From: Herbiconiux solani NBRC 106740
GTDB lineage: Bacteria; Actinomycetota; Actinomycetes; Actinomycetales; Microbacteriaceae
Reading direction: 5' to 3'
Length of the DNA: 64,000 bases
Assembly (NCBI RefSeq): GCF_001571005.1
Contig: NZ_BCST01000011.1
Coordinates: 25,380-89,379, forward strand
Part shown: piece after piece, positions 44,440 to 55,698 of the stretch
Numbering within the stretch: the first letter of the stretch is position 1
Layout: each line of letters opens with the position of its first letter
Translations under genes and position numbers: made by a program
Notes under the pieces: generated by a model
Seen by the model: only the letters and a program-made list of their open reading frames with translations
The model's database searches: none
What the model was told of the DNA's origin: nothing

Positions 44440-45402
44440 CTAGTCCGCGCTCTTGATGACGATCGCCGAGGTGTTCGTCTCGACGTCGATCGGCGGCAGG
44501 TAGACGTCGGGCTCGAGGTAGATCACGCGGGCGATCGGCACGGCGTCGCGGATCGCGATCTCGACCTCGTTGATCGTGTCGGCGACGTCGCGGAGGGCCG
44601 AGTCGGGCGCGAGCGCGATCTTGGCGCCGACGAGCAGCTCGTCCGGGCCGAGGTAGAGGGTCTTGATATGGATGAGGCGGTCGACCTTGGGGGTCGACTC
44701 GATGGCCGTGACGATCTTGTCGTGGTCGGCCTCCGTCGCACCCTCGCCGACGAGCAGGCTCTTGGTCTCGATGCCCAGGATGATCGCGACCAGCACGAGC
44801 AGCGAGCCGATGAACAGGGTGCCGATGCCGTCCCAGATGCCGTTGCCGGTGATCACCGAGAGGCCGACGCCCGCGAAGGCGAAGGCGAGGCCGGTGAGGG
44901 CCGCCGTGTCCTCCAACAGCACCACGGGCAGCTCGGGAGCCTTGGCGCGGCGGACGTACTGCACCCAGGTCTGCGTGCCGCGGGTGTGGTTGCTCTCCTT
45001 GATGGCGGTGCGGAGCGAGAAGCCCTCGAGCGCCATCGCGACGACCAGCACGCCGAGCGGGATCCACGGGTTGGCGATCTCCTCCGGATGGCCGAGCTTC
45101 TCGATGCCCTCGTAGATCGCGAAGACCCCACCGACCGAGAACAGGATGATCGAGACCACGAAGGCGTAGACGTAGCGCTCGCGGCCGTAGCCGAAGGGAT
45201 GCTCCTTGTCGGCCTTCTTGCGCGACTTGCGACCACCGAGCAGGAGCAGCAGCTGGTTGCCGGAGTCGGCGAGCGAGTGCACGCCCTCGGCGAGCATGGA
45301 CGACGAGCCGGAGATGAAGAACGCGATGAACTTGGCGATCGCGATCCCGACGTTGGCGAGCAAGGCCGCGATGATCGCCCGGGTGCCGCCTGATGTGCTC
45401 AC
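44440..45402 (-). CDS. Cation diffusion facilitator (CDF) transporter
   Basis: A 320-residue metal-proton antiporter of six helices. The helix-2 metal site is in SSSMLAEGVHSLADSGNQLLLLLG (a HxxxD pair), and the partner helix-5 site appears as GNGIWDGIGTLFIGSLLV. The C-terminal cytoplasmic domain (about 230-320) is a ferredoxin-like fold. The Asp/His composition suggests Zn2+ or Mn2+/Fe2+ export; specificity cannot be fixed by eye. The gene lies upstream of the glutamine amidotransferase and is divergent from proC (76 bp). Confidence 0.92.
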   Translation of the reverse strand: MSTSGGTRAIIAALLANVGIAIAKFIAFFISGSSSMLAEGVHSLADSGNQLLLLLGGRKSRKKADKEHPFGYGRERYVYAFVVSIILFSVGGVFAIYEGIEKLGHPEEIANPWIPLGVLVVAMALEGFSLRTAIKESNHTRGTQTWVQYVRRAKAPELPVVLLEDTAALTGLAFAFAGVGLSVITGNGIWDGIGTLFIGSLLVLVAIILGIETKSLLVGEGATEADHDKIVTAIESTPKVDRLIHIKTLYLGPDELLVGAKIALAPDSALRDVADTINEVEIAIRDAVPIARVIYLEPDVYLPPIDVETNTSAIVIKSAD

Positions 45403-45478
45403 GTCTGGTCCTCTTCCTGCGTCTTCCTGCGTTCGCCGCGCACCTGCGCCGTCCTGCCGCCAATCCTAGGATGGTGCG

Positions 45479-46360
45479 ATGACCGATGCCGACCCCTCGA
45501 CCACGCTGCCCTCGACTGCTGCATCCTCGACCACGCTGCCCTCGATCGCCCTGCTGGGCGCGGGATCGATGGGCCGTGCCATCCTGAGCGGCCTGCTCGC
45601 GCCGGGGGTGACCGTCGAAGGCGGCATCCGCGTCACCAACCGCAGTGCGGCCAAGGCGGCGGAGTTCGACGGCACCGAGGGGGTCGAGGCCTTCGCGACC
45701 GAGCAGGATCCCGAGGCGAACCGCCGCGCGGTGGCCGGCGCGGGCATCGTCCTGGTCGCGGTGAAGCCCGCGATGGTTCCGGAGCTGCTCGACGAGATCA
45801 CCTCGGCGCTCGAGCCCGGCACCGTGGTGGTCAGCGTCGCGGCGGGGGTCACGGTGGCGACCTTCGAGGCGCACCTGCCGGCATCCGTCTCGGTGCTGCG
45901 CTCGATGCCGAACACGCCGGCCGTCGTGGGCAAGGCGGTGACCGGACTCTCGGCCGGCACGCGCTCGACCGACGAGGAGCTCGCCCTCGTGCGCTCGCTG
46001 TTCGAGACCGTGGGCACGGTCGTCGAGGTGCCCGAGGAGCAACTGGATGCGCTGAGCACGATCTCGGGGTCGGGCCCGGCCTACGTCTTCCTGCTGATCG
46101 AAGCGCTGACCGCGGCGGCCGTCGAGAAGGGCTTCACGCCCGAGCAGGCGGCCATCCTCGTGAACGGCACCTTCGCCGGAGCCTCGGAGCTGCTCGTCTC
46201 CTCGGGCCGCACCCCCACCGACCTCCGCATCGCGGTCACCAGCCCCAAGGGCACCACCGAGCGCGCGATCGCCGTCCTCCAGGCCGCCGACCTCCCGACC
46301 CTCTTCACCGCCGCCACCGACGCCGCCCTGGCCCGCGCCAAAGAACTGGCTGCCGGCTAG
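45479..46360 (+). CDS. proC: Pyrroline-5-carboxylate reductase
   Basis: Last step of proline synthesis: NADPH reduces pyrroline-5-carboxylate. The 293-residue protein has the nucleotide motif IALLGAGSMGRAILSGLL near residue 23 and the C-terminal signature of the family (STISGSGPAYVFLLIEALTAAAVEKGF, LRIAVTSPKGTTERAIAVL). The first 22 residues contain a duplicated Ser-Thr-Thr-Leu-Pro segment encoded by a 21-bp repeat, so the true start may be later, near the core. It is convergent with and abuts the trkA gene. Confidence 0.95.
   Translation: MTDADPSTTLPSTAASSTTLPSIALLGAGSMGRAILSGLLAPGVTVEGGIRVTNRSAAKAAEFDGTEGVEAFATEQDPEANRRAVAGAGIVLVAVKPAMVPELLDEITSALEPGTVVVSVAAGVTVATFEAHLPASVSVLRSMPNTPAVVGKAVTGLSAGTRSTDEELALVRSLFETVGTVVEVPEEQLDALSTISGSGPAYVFLLIEALTAAAVEKGFTPEQAAILVNGTFAGASELLVSSGRTPTDLRIAVTSPKGTTERAIAVLQAADLPTLFTAATDAALARAKELAAG
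45495..45545. repeat. Duplicated 21-bp segment in the proC N-terminus
   Basis: Bases 45495-45515 (CCTCGACCACGCTGCCCTCGA) recur exactly at 45525-45545, in frame, 30 bp apart. It encodes the repeated STTLPS. Confidence 0.85.
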
Positions 46361-46361
46361 C

Positions 46362-47033
46362 TCAGCTACCTAAAGCAGCGAAGGTCTCGATGTCGGCCGA
46401 GTTGCCCGAGACGATGATCAGGTCGTGGTTCGAGACGACCGTCGACTCGGTCGCGTAGGTGAAGGGCTTGCCGGGGCTCTTCACGCCCACGACGGTGACC
46501 CGGTACCTCGAGCGCACGCCGGACTCGGTGAGGTTGAGGCCGCGGATCGGCTTCGGCGGGTACATCTTCACGAGGGCGAAGTCGTCGTCGAACTCGATGA
46601 AGTCGAGCATCCGCCCGGAGACCAGGTGCGCCACCCGCTCGCCGGCCTCGGCCTCGGGGTAGATCACGTGGTTCGCGCCGATGCGCTCGAGGATCTTGCC
46701 GTGCGAGCGCGAGATCGCCTTGGCCCAGATCTGCGGCACCTTGAGGTCGACGAGGTTCGCCGTGATCAGCACCGAGGCCTCGATCGACGAGCCCACCGCG
46801 ACGACGGCGATCTGGAACTCCGAGGCCCCGATCTGGCGCAGCGCCTCGACGTTCTTGGCGTCGGCCTGCACGGTGTGCGTGACCCGCTCGGACCACTTCT
46901 GCACGAGCCGCTCGTCCTCGTCGATCGCGAGCACCTCGCGGCCCAGCCGGTCGAGCTCTCCCGCGGTGGCGGCGCCGAACCGGCCGAGGCCGATCACCAG
47001 CACCGGGGCGTCGTGTTTGATCCGGTCAACCAA
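46362..47033 (-). CDS. TrkA/KtrA potassium channel regulatory subunit
   Basis: A 223-residue RCK protein: an N-terminal Rossmann domain (APVLVIGLGRFGAATAGELDRLG, residues 10-31), ending with the acidic contact for NAD(H), then a C-terminal TrkA-C domain (about 145-220). It gates the TrkH-type pore encoded by the overlapping upstream gene in response to nucleotides. The start overlaps the stop of that gene by 8 bp. Low copy of regulatory residues such as GxGxxG is normal. Confidence 0.94.
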   Translation of the reverse strand: MVDRIKHDAPVLVIGLGRFGAATAGELDRLGREVLAIDEDERLVQKWSERVTHTVQADAKNVEALRQIGASEFQIAVVAVGSSIEASVLITANLVDLKVPQIWAKAISRSHGKILERIGANHVIYPEAEAGERVAHLVSGRMLDFIEFDDDFALVKMYPPKPIRGLNLTESGVRSRYRVTVVGVKSPGKPFTYATESTVVSNHDLIIVSGNSADIETFAALGS

Positions 47034-48519
47034 CGATGGGCCTCTCTTCCGGGCGCTTGTAGAGCTGCTGCCTCTGGCTCGCGGCGAGGGCTGCGGCGAG
47101 AGTCACTGTACCAACGCGGCCCATGAACATGGTGGCGGCCATGATGTAGACCCCCGCATCCGGCAGCGACGCCGTCAGCCCGGTGGTCAGCCCCGAGGTC
47201 GCGAACGCCGAGATCACGTCGAAGAGAACGAAGTCCAGCGGCGCCTTCGAGATCTGCAGGATGAGCACGCTCGACACCGCGACGGTCGTCGCCCCCCAGA
47301 GCACCACGCTCACCCCGAGTCGCAGCACGTCGCTCGGGATGCGCCGGCCGAAGGCCTCCATGTCCTGAACACCGCGCGCCTCGGCGAACGCCGCGAGGAA
47401 GAGCACCGCGAGCGTCGTCACCTTGATGCCGCCGGCCGTCGACGCCGAGCCGCCGCCGATGAACATCAGCATGTCGGTCACGAGCAGGCTCGAGCCGTTG
47501 AGGTCGGGGATCGAGATGGTCGAGAAGCCGCCCGACCTCGTCATCACCGACAGGAAGAAGCTCTGGAAGACGGTGTCGCCGGCGTTCAGCCCGCCGAAGG
47601 TGTCGGGGTTGTCGAACTCCAGCACGATGTAGAGCACGGCACCGACCACGATCAGCAGGAAGCTCGTGACCAGCGTGAGCTTGACGTGCACCGACCAGCG
47701 CACCCGGCCCGCGGTGCCGCGTGCGTGACCGCGACGCTTGCGCGACCGCCATGCCCCGAGGCTGCGGGAGAGCGTGTAGATCACCGGGAAGCCGATGCTC
47801 CCGAGGAACACCCCCACCATCAGCACGCCGAGGAAGAAGTAGTCGTTCGCGAACGGCGCCAGGCCCTCGGCGTTCGGCGCGAAGCCGGTGTTCGTGAAGG
47901 CCATGGCCGAGTAGTAGAGGCTGAACCAGACCGCATCGCCGACCGGGATGCCGTCCAGCAGCATCCGGGGCAGCAGGAGCAGTGCCAGCACGGCCTCGAT
48001 GACCAGGGCGCTGATCGCGACGGTGGCGAGCAGCGAGCCGATCTCGCCGAGCCGCACCGCCTGGCCCTCGGCGACCGGGCCGTGGTGCATCCGCAGCGGG
48101 TTGGTGTCGCTCGCGGCGATCAACCGGGCACGGAGCCCCAGCCGGCGCGAGATCACCAGGCCCAGGATGCTCGCCAGGGTCAGCACCCCGAGCGCACCGA
48201 TCTGCACGCCGAAGTAGATCAGCACGTGGCCGAAGACCGACCAGTGCGTGGCCATGTCGACCGTGGAGAGCCCGGTGACGCAGATGACGGAGACGGCGGT
48301 GAAGAGCGAGTCGGCCAGGCTCGTCGGGGTGCCGGTCGCGCTGGAGACAGGGAGCGAGAACAGCACCGTGAACAGCAGCACGAGCCCGGCGAAGATGAGG
48401 ATCGCGAACCGCGAGGGAGAGTGCTCGGAGGTCTCCCGCACGGCCTCGCGGATCTTGCCGAACACAGAGGCGCTGCGGCGCAGGGGATTGCGGCTCGCTA
48501 CGGTGCTTCGCACGCTCAT
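47026..48519 (-). CDS. TrkH/KtrB potassium transporter pore subunit
   Basis: A 497-residue membrane protein of the TrkH/KtrB family, made of four M1-pore-M2 repeats. The selectivity-loop glycines appear as SVICVTGLSTVD, AMAFTNTGFAPN, VMTRSGGFSTI and AFATSGLTTGLTASLP, with FIGGGSASTAGGIKVTT in the third gate region. The start is set at ATG 48519; the longer upstream frame is not protein-like. It imports K+ with the TrkA-like subunit encoded downstream in an 8-bp overlap. Confidence 0.94.
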   Translation of the reverse strand: MSVRSTVASRNPLRRSASVFGKIREAVRETSEHSPSRFAILIFAGLVLLFTVLFSLPVSSATGTPTSLADSLFTAVSVICVTGLSTVDMATHWSVFGHVLIYFGVQIGALGVLTLASILGLVISRRLGLRARLIAASDTNPLRMHHGPVAEGQAVRLGEIGSLLATVAISALVIEAVLALLLLPRMLLDGIPVGDAVWFSLYYSAMAFTNTGFAPNAEGLAPFANDYFFLGVLMVGVFLGSIGFPVIYTLSRSLGAWRSRKRRGHARGTAGRVRWSVHVKLTLVTSFLLIVVGAVLYIVLEFDNPDTFGGLNAGDTVFQSFFLSVMTRSGGFSTISIPDLNGSSLLVTDMLMFIGGGSASTAGGIKVTTLAVLFLAAFAEARGVQDMEAFGRRIPSDVLRLGVSVVLWGATTVAVSSVLILQISKAPLDFVLFDVISAFATSGLTTGLTASLPDAGVYIMAATMFMGRVGTVTLAAALAASQRQQLYKRPEERPIVG

Positions 48520-48714
48520 CCCTGATCCTTGCTTCGCGGGGTGTTCGGGGTGCATCCGGCGGCTCACCCGGCGAACGAACGCAATGCTACCGGGGTGCGG
48601 CGGATCGGGAAGGCGCGGATTCGCGCCGGGCGGCCCGGCTCGGCTCGGGAGCTCGGTTCGGAGAGCGCGGTTCGGGGAGGCGCGGATCGGGGAGCGCACC
48701 ACTAGCCTTGTGCC

Positions 48715-49176
48715 ATGGCCGACATCTTCTCCGTGATCGCCGACCCCACCCGGCGCCAGTTGCTCTCGTTGCTGCTGGATCGCTACGTGTCGGCCGACCA
48801 GGCGAGCGCATCCGGTGCGGGGGAGGGCGAGTTCAGCGTCTCCGAGCTGGTCTCGCAGCTCGAGCTGAGCCAGCCGACCGTCTCCAAGCACCTCAAGGTG
48901 CTTCGGGATGCGGGGCTCGTCGCCGTGCGCGAAGAGGGCCAGCACCGGTACTACAAGATCGACGTCTCTCCGCTGGAGGACGTGGAGGACTGGATCATCC
49001 CCTTCCTCTCGGCCGACTTCGACACGGCCGAGGAGGACGCCCTCTGGGACAACGCCTCGGATGCGGTCAAGTCCGCGGCCGCGACCTTCGGCCAGAACGT
49101 CGGCCGCCGGGCCGCAGCGACCTCGCACGCGGTCAAGTCGGTGGCCGACGACCTGGTGTCGAAGCTCCGGCGCTGA
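48715..49176 (+). CDS. ArsR family HTH regulator
   Basis: A 153-residue protein with an ArsR-like winged helix at the N-terminus: MADIFSVIADPTRRQLLSLLLD and VSELVSQLELSQPTVSKHLKVLRDAGLVAVREEGQHRYYKID. A low-complexity Ala/Ser/Gly stretch interrupts the region between the first helix pair (about 27-39). The C-terminal half (100-153) is unusual for ArsR and looks helical, with Ala-rich repeats (SAAATFGQNVGRRAAATSHAVKS). No metal-binding CxC pair is seen, so the ligand is unknown. It is divergent from the trkH gene. Confidence 0.9.
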   Translation: MADIFSVIADPTRRQLLSLLLDRYVSADQASASGAGEGEFSVSELVSQLELSQPTVSKHLKVLRDAGLVAVREEGQHRYYKIDVSPLEDVEDWIIPFLSADFDTAEEDALWDNASDAVKSAAATFGQNVGRRAAATSHAVKSVADDLVSKLRR

Positions 49177-49218
49177 GGATTCTTGCCGCTTTCGCCCAGG
49201 AAGCCTTATAGTTTCGCC

Positions 49219-49413
49219 ATGGCTGCCGATCTGAGTGACGTGCGCTTTCTCACGGTCGCTGAGGTGGCCGAGATGATGCGCGTCTCGAAGATGACCGTCT
49301 ACCGGCTGGTGCATGCGGGCGAACTGCCCGCGATCCGCTTCGGGCGCTCCTTCCGGGTGCCCGAGTCGGCGGTCGCCGAGGCGGTCGATCGGCACATCGC
49401 CGATTCGGCCTAG
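49219..49413 (+). CDS. BldC-like MerR/excisionase-type HTH protein
   Basis: A 64-residue DNA-binding protein consisting almost only of one winged helix: RFLTVAEVAEMMRVSKMTVYRLVHAGELPAIRFGRSFRVPESAVAEAV. Strong similarity in layout to BldC of Streptomyces, which binds DNA as head-to-tail oligomers and regulates development; in other actinobacteria BldC-like proteins are general regulators. ATG 49219. The next gene is the tiny ribosomal protein bS22. Confidence 0.9.
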   Translation: MAADLSDVRFLTVAEVAEMMRVSKMTVYRLVHAGELPAIRFGRSFRVPESAVAEAVDRHIADSA

Positions 49414-49496
49414 TCCGGGCTGATACACTTCTCCGAGGCTCTTTTGCTCCTGACCGCCGAATCGGCGCGGTCATCCCAATCACGTGTGAGGTATTC

Positions 49497-49595
49497 GTGG
49501 GTTCCGTAATCAAGAAGCGTCGCAAGCGCATGGCGAAGAAGAAGCACCGCAAGCTGCTTCGCAAGACCCGCCACCAGCGTCGCAACAAGAAGTAG
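49497..49595 (+). CDS. Small ribosomal protein bS22 (AURKAIP1/COX24 domain)
   Basis: A 32-residue, extremely basic peptide: MGSVIKKRRKRMAKKKHRKL then LRKTRHQRRNKK. This matches bS22, a small-subunit ribosomal protein first seen in mycobacterial ribosomes that lies near the decoding centre. GTG 49497 has GAGG 6 bases upstream. It is too short to be found by ordinary ORF length cutoffs. It is followed by a strong terminator. The pairing bldC-like gene then bS22 is conserved in many actinobacteria to my knowledge. Confidence 0.93.
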   Translation: MGSVIKKRRKRMAKKKHRKLLRKTRHQRRNKK

Positions 49596-49626
49596 TCCGA
49601 GACTCCGGTCTCGCGCTGCGAGCAGG

Positions 49627-49653
49627 GCGCCAGGATCAGTCCTGGCGCTTTTT
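49627..49653 (+). terminator. Rho-independent terminator after bS22
   Basis: A perfect 9-bp stem GCGCCAGGA / TCCTGGCGC with a 4-base loop TCAG, followed by TTTTT. Confidence 0.93.
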
Positions 49654-49670
49654 GCTGTTAACCTCCGTTC

Positions 49671-49976
49671 ATGACGCCCCTGTTCTGCGCGACCTTGATC
49701 GTGCGCGACGCCGTGACCAAGCTCGACGCGCTCGCGATCGTCGCGCTCTCGGTCGACCGGCCGGTGGAGGGCTCGGGAACGTCGCGTCCGTTCATCCGGC
49801 TCGATTCGGGCGCCACGGTCGAGATCGAGATCCCGAAGTTCGGCGAGCCGCCGCCCCTGGCGCTGGACGTCTACTCGACGACGAGCGACGACCACGCCAA
49901 GCTCAGCGCGCTGGCGCTGCTCGGCCGCCTCGAGGAGCAGACGGCCTGGACCGTGAAGCCCGACTTCGTGCTCTGA
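49671..49976 (+). CDS. Conserved hypothetical protein (101 aa)
   Basis: A 101-residue protein beginning MTPLFCATLIVRDAVTKLDALAIVALSVDRP. Its beta-rich pattern (PFIRLDSGATVEIEIPKFGEPPPLALDVYSTTSDDHA) suggests a small barrel or sandwich domain. It is followed 20 bp later by the glutaredoxin-like gene, so both may be cotranscribed. I do not know a named family. It starts 17 bp after the bS22 terminator. Confidence 0.7.
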   Translation: MTPLFCATLIVRDAVTKLDALAIVALSVDRPVEGSGTSRPFIRLDSGATVEIEIPKFGEPPPLALDVYSTTSDDHAKLSALALLGRLEEQTAWTVKPDFVL

Positions 49977-49996
49977 GCGCTCGGTAGGCTGGTGGC

Positions 49997-50287
49997 GTGT
50001 CCACCGATCCCATTCCCCTGACGCTCATCGGCAAGCCGGGATGCCACCTCTGCGACGAGGCGCGCGACGCCGTCCGCGGGGTGCTCGACGACCTGGCCGC
50101 CGACAGCTCGGTACCCGACGTCGACGTGGCCGTGACCGAGCTGTCGATCCTCGACAATCCGGCCCTGATGGACGAGTTCGCCGAGGAGATCCCGGTCGTG
50201 ATGATCCACGGCAAGGTGCACACGATCTGGCGGGTCGACCCGGCCCGGCTCCGCGCCGCACTGCTCGAGGCGGCCGCGACCGAGTAG
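49997..50287 (+). CDS. Glutaredoxin family protein
   Basis: A 96-residue thioredoxin-fold protein with the active-site CHLC (Cys16, Cys19) after the first strand (LTLIGKPGCHLCDEARDAV) and the cis-Pro region EIPVVMIHGK near 74. This matches the short DUF836-type glutaredoxin-like proteins common in actinobacteria, which have low or untested GSH activity (actinobacteria use mycothiol). GTG 49997. It is convergent with aspS. Confidence 0.88.
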   Translation: MSTDPIPLTLIGKPGCHLCDEARDAVRGVLDDLAADSSVPDVDVAVTELSILDNPALMDEFAEEIPVVMIHGKVHTIWRVDPARLRAALLEAAATE

Positions 50288-50293
50288 CTCCGG

Positions 50294-51613
<1,320 letters not shown>

Positions 51614-51680
51614 GGTAGACGAGTCTACCCGGGCGGCTCAGGCGCGGCGGGCGGGATGCGGGCCCGGCCGACGAGGCCGG

Positions 51681-51809
51681 TCAGGCCCGGCGGGCGGGGG
51701 CCGTGCGGGCGGGGATGCGGCGGTAGCCGTCGGTGCGGACGGCGTGCACGGTGGCGACGATGCCGGCGAGGGAGACGAGAGCGAATGCGGAGAGCGTGAT
51801 GAGGGTCAT
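51681..51809 (-). CDS. 42-residue membrane peptide
   Basis: A short ORF with ATG 51809 and AAAGG 8 bases upstream. It encodes one hydrophobic helix (residues 2-22, TLITLSAFALVSLAGIVATVH) followed by a basic tail rich in Arg (VRTDGYRRIPARTAPARRA). This is the layout of many single-pass small membrane proteins. No family is recognised by eye. It ends 67 bp before the aspS start on the same strand. Confidence 0.6.
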   Translation of the reverse strand: MTLITLSAFALVSLAGIVATVHAVRTDGYRRIPARTAPARRA

Positions 51810-51869
51810 GAGTAAGCCTTTCTGACCTCTATTTCAGCCCTCCCCACTGTTCAGCACAAGTGCAGAGTT

Positions 51870-51886
51870 CTACACATCTGGTGTAG
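51870..51886. promoter_or_regulatory. Palindrome between small peptide gene and phosphatase gene
   Basis: CTACAC-ATCTG-GTGTAG, a perfect 6-bp inverted repeat with 5-base spacer, in the AT-richer 141-bp divergent region. A candidate operator for either gene. Confidence 0.45.
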
Positions 51887-51950
51887 CGCGCCTTCACGAT
51901 AGTGCCCTTCTCGGCGGATACACGGCAATCCCGCTCGTACACTTGATTCC

Positions 51951-52619
51951 GTGCCTGCCCGCCAACTCCATCTCGTCCGTCACGGCGAGGTCTTCAATCC
52001 CGACGAAGTCCTCTACGGGCGACTCCCGCACTTCGGTCTCTCCGACCTCGGCAAGCGGATGGCGTCGGCCGCGGCCGACGACCTGATGGCCCGCGGTCGC
52101 ACGGTCGCTGCCCTCTACACCTCCCCGCTCCAGCGGGCTCGCGAGTCCGGCGAGCCGATCGCGGCCGGCCTCGGCCTCGTGCCGAGCATCGAGGACAGGA
52201 TCATCGAGCCGACCAACGCCTTCGAGGGCCGGCGGATGAAGGGCCCGGGCGGCGCGCTCCGCGACCCGCGGATGTGGCGCTTCCTCTACAACCCGTGGCG
52301 GCCCGCCTGGGGCGAGGCCTTCACCAGCATCTCCGGCCGAATGCTCGCGGCGATGACCGACGCCTACGCCACCGCAGCGACCATGGCCGTCGAGGGTGAC
52401 GTCGACGGCGACGTCGTGATGGTCAGCCACCAGCTCCCGATCTGGATGGCGCACCGCACGGTCGTGGGCGAGCGCCTGGCGCACGACCCGCGGAAGCGCC
52501 GCTGCGCGCTCTCCAGCATCACCACCTTCGAGCGCCGGGACGGCCGCTTCGTCGAGGTCGGCTACAGCGACCCGGCCGCGCCGCTGGCCGCTTCGGCCCT
52601 CGACGTGGGAGCCGTATGA
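51951..52619 (+). CDS. Histidine phosphatase (phosphoglycerate mutase) family protein
   Basis: A 222-residue protein with the RHG motif LHLVRHGEVFNPDEVLYGR (His11) and the partner His in VVMVSHQLPIWMAH. A general histidine phosphatase; the actinobacterial relatives next to ResA genes are of unknown substrate. GTG start at 51951. The stop overlaps the start of the resA-like gene (ATGA), so it leads the cytochrome c maturation operon. Confidence 0.9.
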   Translation: MPARQLHLVRHGEVFNPDEVLYGRLPHFGLSDLGKRMASAAADDLMARGRTVAALYTSPLQRARESGEPIAAGLGLVPSIEDRIIEPTNAFEGRRMKGPGGALRDPRMWRFLYNPWRPAWGEAFTSISGRMLAAMTDAYATAATMAVEGDVDGDVVMVSHQLPIWMAHRTVVGERLAHDPRKRRCALSSITTFERRDGRFVEVGYSDPAAPLAASALDVGAV

Positions 52620-53266
52620 GGTCCCGCCTCCGCATCGCTCTGGCCGCCACGCTGGCCGTGGCCGCCCTCGCGCTGGCCGGCTGCACCGCCGACCCGCTCG
52701 CCCAGCAATACCTCGACGGCAGCAACAAGGGCTACATCTCGGGCGACGGCACCGTCACCGAGGTGAAGGAGCGCGATCGCGGCGAGCCCGTCTCCTTCAC
52801 CGGCACGGACGAGAAGGGCGACACCGTCTCCTCGGCCGACTACGTCGGCCAGGTACTGGTGCTCAATTTCTGGTACGCCGGCTGCGCGCCCTGCCGCGCC
52901 GAAGCGCCCGACCTCGAGAAGCTCAACGGCGAGTTCGCCGGCAAGGGCGCCGAGTTCCTCGGCGTCAACGTGCGCGACCAGGCCGCCACCGCCGTCTCGT
53001 TCGCCGACACCTACGGCATCAGCTACCCGTCGATCATCGACACCGACGGAGCCATGCAGTACGCCTTCGCCGGCACGGTCGCGCCGAACGCGGTGCCGAC
53101 CACGCTGGTCCTGGATGCGGAGGGGCGCGTCGCCGCGCGCATCCTGGGCCGGGTCAGCGACCCGACGATCCTCGAGACGTTGATCAAGTCGAATCTCCCG
53201 GGGGGCGAGTCGGGATCCACTGCGCCCGCCACCACCGCGCCCGCGTCGACCCCGACGGCCGGCTGA
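52616..53266 (+). CDS. resA: ResA/TlpA-type thiol-disulfide lipoprotein
   Basis: A 216-residue lipoprotein with lipobox LAGC (Cys23) and a thioredoxin fold. The redox site is Cys90-Ala-Pro-Cys93 (FWYAGCAPCRAEAPDLEKL) with the cis-Pro in PNAVPTTLVLDAEGRVAAR. It should reduce the apocytochrome c haem-binding cysteines outside the membrane, receiving electrons from CcdA, encoded next. The C-terminal 20 residues are Thr/Pro/Ala-rich. Its start overlaps the phosphatase stop. Confidence 0.92.
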   Translation: MRSRLRIALAATLAVAALALAGCTADPLAQQYLDGSNKGYISGDGTVTEVKERDRGEPVSFTGTDEKGDTVSSADYVGQVLVLNFWYAGCAPCRAEAPDLEKLNGEFAGKGAEFLGVNVRDQAATAVSFADTYGISYPSIIDTDGAMQYAFAGTVAPNAVPTTLVLDAEGRVAARILGRVSDPTILETLIKSNLPGGESGSTAPATTAPASTPTAG

Positions 53267-53270
53267 CCCC

Positions 53271-54027
53271 GTGGGCAATCCGTTCGCCGAGGTGGTGCTG
53301 AGCGGCCAGCTGCTGCTCGCCATCCCGGTCGCGCTGCTGGCGGGACTCGTCTCGTTCGCCTCGCCGTGCGTGCTGCCGCTCGTGCCCGGCTATCTCGCCT
53401 ACGTGGGCGGCATCGCCGAGGGCGGGTCCGCATCCGGGACCACGGGCGGAGCAGCCCAGCGCGCGGGACGACGGCGGATGCTGCTCGGCATCGCCCTGTT
53501 CATCCTCGGCTTCTCGATCATCTTCCTGGCCTACTCGGCCGCGTTCGGCGCCCTCGGCACCTGGCTGCTGGTCTGGCAGGACTGGATCACGCGGGTGATG
53601 GGCGTCGTGGTGATCGCGCTCGGCCTCGTCTTCATCGGCCAGTTCAGCTTCCTGCAGCGCACGTTCAAGCCGTCGTGGCGGCCCGCGACCGGGCTGGCCG
53701 GCGCCCCCATCCTCGGCATCGTGTTCGGCCTCGGCTGGACCCCGTGCATCGGCCCGACCCTCGGCGCGATCCAGGTGCTGTCGCTGACCAGCGGTTCGGC
53801 CTGGAGCGGCGTGCTGCTCGGCCTGTTCTACTGCATCGGCCTGGGCGTGCCCTTCCTGCTGGTGGCGCTCGGTCTCAACTGGGTCACCGGCTCGGTGCGC
53901 TTCCTGAAGCGCCACATCCGCACCATCAACATCGTCGGCGGCGCGCTGCTCGTGGCCATCGGCATCCTGATGGTGACCGGCCTCTGGACGATCTGGATCT
54001 ACCAGATGCAGGCGGTGATCAACGGCT

Positions 54028-54044
<17 letters not shown>
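53271..54044 (+). CDS. ccdA: CcdA cytochrome c biogenesis protein
   Basis: A 257-residue, six-helix membrane protein that passes electrons from cytoplasmic thioredoxin to ResA. The two conserved redox cysteines appear in VSFASPCVLPLVPGYLAY (helix 1) and GWTPCIGPTLGAI (helix 4). A Gly/Ser/Ala-rich loop (about 48-65) follows helix 1. GTG start, 4 bp after resA; the 3' end overlaps resB by 17 bp. Confidence 0.95.
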
Positions 54045-55689
<1,645 letters not shown>

Positions 55690-55698
55690 GCTCTACCC

